DNA from: Caulobacter endophyticus
Lineage (GTDB): Bacteria > Pseudomonadota > Alphaproteobacteria > Caulobacterales > Caulobacteraceae
DNA: 64,000 nucleotides
Reading direction: 5' to 3'
NCBI RefSeq assembly: GCF_029543245.1
Contig: NZ_JARQWV010000001.1
Location: forward strand, 124,001 to 188,000
Position numbers and translations under genes: made by a program
Notes under the pieces: generated by a model
What the model saw: the letters and a program-made list of their open reading frames with translations, nothing else
Told to the model about the DNA's origin: nothing
The model's database searches: none
Shown here: positions 63,028-64,000 of the stretch, one piece after another
Layout: each line of letters opens with the position of its first letter
How positions within the stretch are numbered: position 1 is the first letter of the stretch

Positions 63028-64000
63028 ATGTCGCTGCTGGAAGCCGATCGCCCGCAAGCGGGCGCAGTACGCTCGACGTCGGCCTGCCACTGCGGCTCGG
63101 GCCTGGAAGGGCGGCTTTGCTGCTCGCTCGATCCGGCCAAGGCCGCACGCACCTCTATGGATCCCGAGTTCGGCGCGCTCCTTGCCCAAATGGCGCAGGC
63201 CTATGACGACGGGGAGCTGACCCTGGCCGAGCATTTCGCCCATGCCGCCCTGCGCCTGGCGCCGGGGCATCGCGACGCGCTCGGCGGTCTCTACAACGTC
63301 TGCAAGGACACCGGCCGGATCAAGGCCGCCGAGACCCTGGTCCGGCGGATGGCGACCCTGCACCCCGACGACGCCATGACGAGGGCCAACGCCGCCCTGT
63401 TCTTCCACGCCCAAGGCGCAATGCACGAGGCCGCGCCGCATGCCCGCGTGCTGCTGCGCCTGGCGCCGGACGCCCATCCGGCCCAGGCGACCATGGGACT
63501 CGTCTTTGGCGGCCTCAGCCAGCCGGTGAACGCCGAGCACCACCTGCGACGCTCCCTCGAACTGGGTGGTCCGGCGGATCTGGAAACACTGGGCGCCCTG
63601 GCCAGCGCCGTTCGCGCACAGGGACGTTTCGAGGAAGCTCGTGAGCTTTACGCCCAAGCGCTCGAGGTGGCCGGCTCCGAGGCTGGCGAAGTTCTGATCG
63701 CCTGGGCCGACATGGAGGAAGCCGCCGCTCGATTGGACGCCGCCGACGCCCTACTGGCGCGCGCCGCCGCCATCGCGCCCGACGACGGACGCATAGCGGT
63801 GGGCCGGGCGACCGTGCTGCGGCGGCGCAAGGACTTCACCGGCGCCCTGGCCGTTCTCGAGCGGATTCCGTCCGGCGCCGGTCAACGTCCCTTCGAGGCG
63901 CTGGCCCATAAGGAGCGCGGCCAGAACCTCGACGCGTTGGGTCGCCACGACGAGGCCTTCGCCGCATTCGCCGCATTCAAGCAACGCATCGGCGAGGTGA
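63028..64000 (+). CDS. TPR protein with SEC-C-like motif, possibly a sulfotransferase (C-terminus outside window)
   Basis: The open frame runs from ATG 63028 to the window end (324 codons). AGGAAA lies about 8 bases before the ATG. Residues 20-32 read CHCGSGLEGRLCC, a SEC-C-like zinc motif. The rest consists of tetratricopeptide repeats (for example AEHFAHAALRLAPGHRDALG, RFEEARELYAQALEVAG, ALAVLERIPSG). Proteins with this N-terminus in related bacteria often end in a sulfotransferase domain, which would lie beyond position 64000. That part is inference. It follows the T1SS pair by 99 bases and may modify the exported protein or a glycan. Confidence 0.75.
   Translation, partial: MSLLEADRPQAGAVRSTSACHCGSGLEGRLCCSLDPAKAARTSMDPEFGALLAQMAQAYDDGELTLAEHFAHAALRLAPGHRDALGGLYNVCKDTGRIKAAETLVRRMATLHPDDAMTRANAALFFHAQGAMHEAAPHARVLLRLAPDAHPAQATMGLVFGGLSQPVNAEHHLRRSLELGGPADLETLGALASAVRAQGRFEEARELYAQALEVAGSEAGEVLIAWADMEEAAARLDAADALLARAAAIAPDDGRIAVGRATVLRRRKDFTGALAVLERIPSGAGQRPFEALAHKERGQNLDALGRHDEAFAAFAAFKQRIGEV

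Overview
The window looks like chromosomal DNA of a GC-rich alphaproteobacterium, most likely in the Caulobacterales (Caulobacter or Phenylobacterium type). The reasons are four TonB-dependent receptors (TBDRs), two of them with FecI/FecR-type regulators, a De Ley-Doudoroff-type galactose cluster, two type I secretion systems (T1SS), PstS-like and alkaline phosphatase exoproteins, and very dense coding. The genus is an inference. I found no tRNA, rRNA, CRISPR array, insertion sequence or phage gene.

Layout. 0-2.8 kb: N-terminal part of a TBDR with an STN signalling domain, divergent from an ECF sigma factor and a FecR-type sensor. 2.9-4.0 kb: secreted alkaline phosphatase. 4.1-18.7 kb: a translationally coupled minus-strand operon encoding a 3328-residue RTX/Ig-like adhesin and its TolC, ABC and HlyD exporter. 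19-21.2 kb: a PAS3/pseudo-receiver/LuxR fusion and a small unknown protein. 21.4-28.8 kb: two paralogous TBDRs in tandem, the second with an STN domain, followed by ECF sigma and FecR. 28.8-35.1 kb (minus strand): a tandem glycine riboswitch upstream of a TBDR, then an S9 peptidase and an amidohydrolase. 35.3-38.4 kb: a lone solute-binding lipoprotein divergent from a TctD/TctE-like two-component system. 38.5-48.2 kb: galactose/galactoside cluster with GH35 beta-galactosidase, sugar MFS porter, DgoD galactonate dehydratase, SDR dehydrogenase, GntR/FCD repressor and a GH59 galactosylceramidase-like enzyme, followed by a scar with two broken glycoside hydrolase genes. 48.9-49.7 kb: prepilin peptidase. 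49.9-56.0 kb: RTX protein and a minus-strand operon AraC-like, KpsS-like, glycosyltransferase, LuxR, plus a second LuxR solo. 56.3-58.0 kb: PstS-like exported protein. 58.2-64 kb: Hint-domain protein with its own T1SS ABC and HlyD pair, then a TPR protein cut by the window end.

How the parts work together. Most of the window deals with the cell surface and nutrient capture: outer-membrane receptors with sigma/anti-sigma control, surface adhesion, capsule-type glycan handling and breakdown of galactosides. The galactose cluster forms a path from external beta-galactosides or galactolipids (GH35, GH59) through uptake (MFS) and oxidation (SDR) to 2-keto-3-deoxygalactonate (DgoD). The kinase, aldolase and lactonase must lie elsewhere.

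The most unusual item is the tandem glycine riboswitch in front of a TonB receptor/peptidase set. It suggests amino-acid feedback on import of glycine-containing peptides, which is outside the usual glycine-cleavage context. Other notable items are the bacterial GH59 enzyme, the adhesin whose RTX block is flanked by a duplicated domain, and the degenerate-receiver LuxR fusion.
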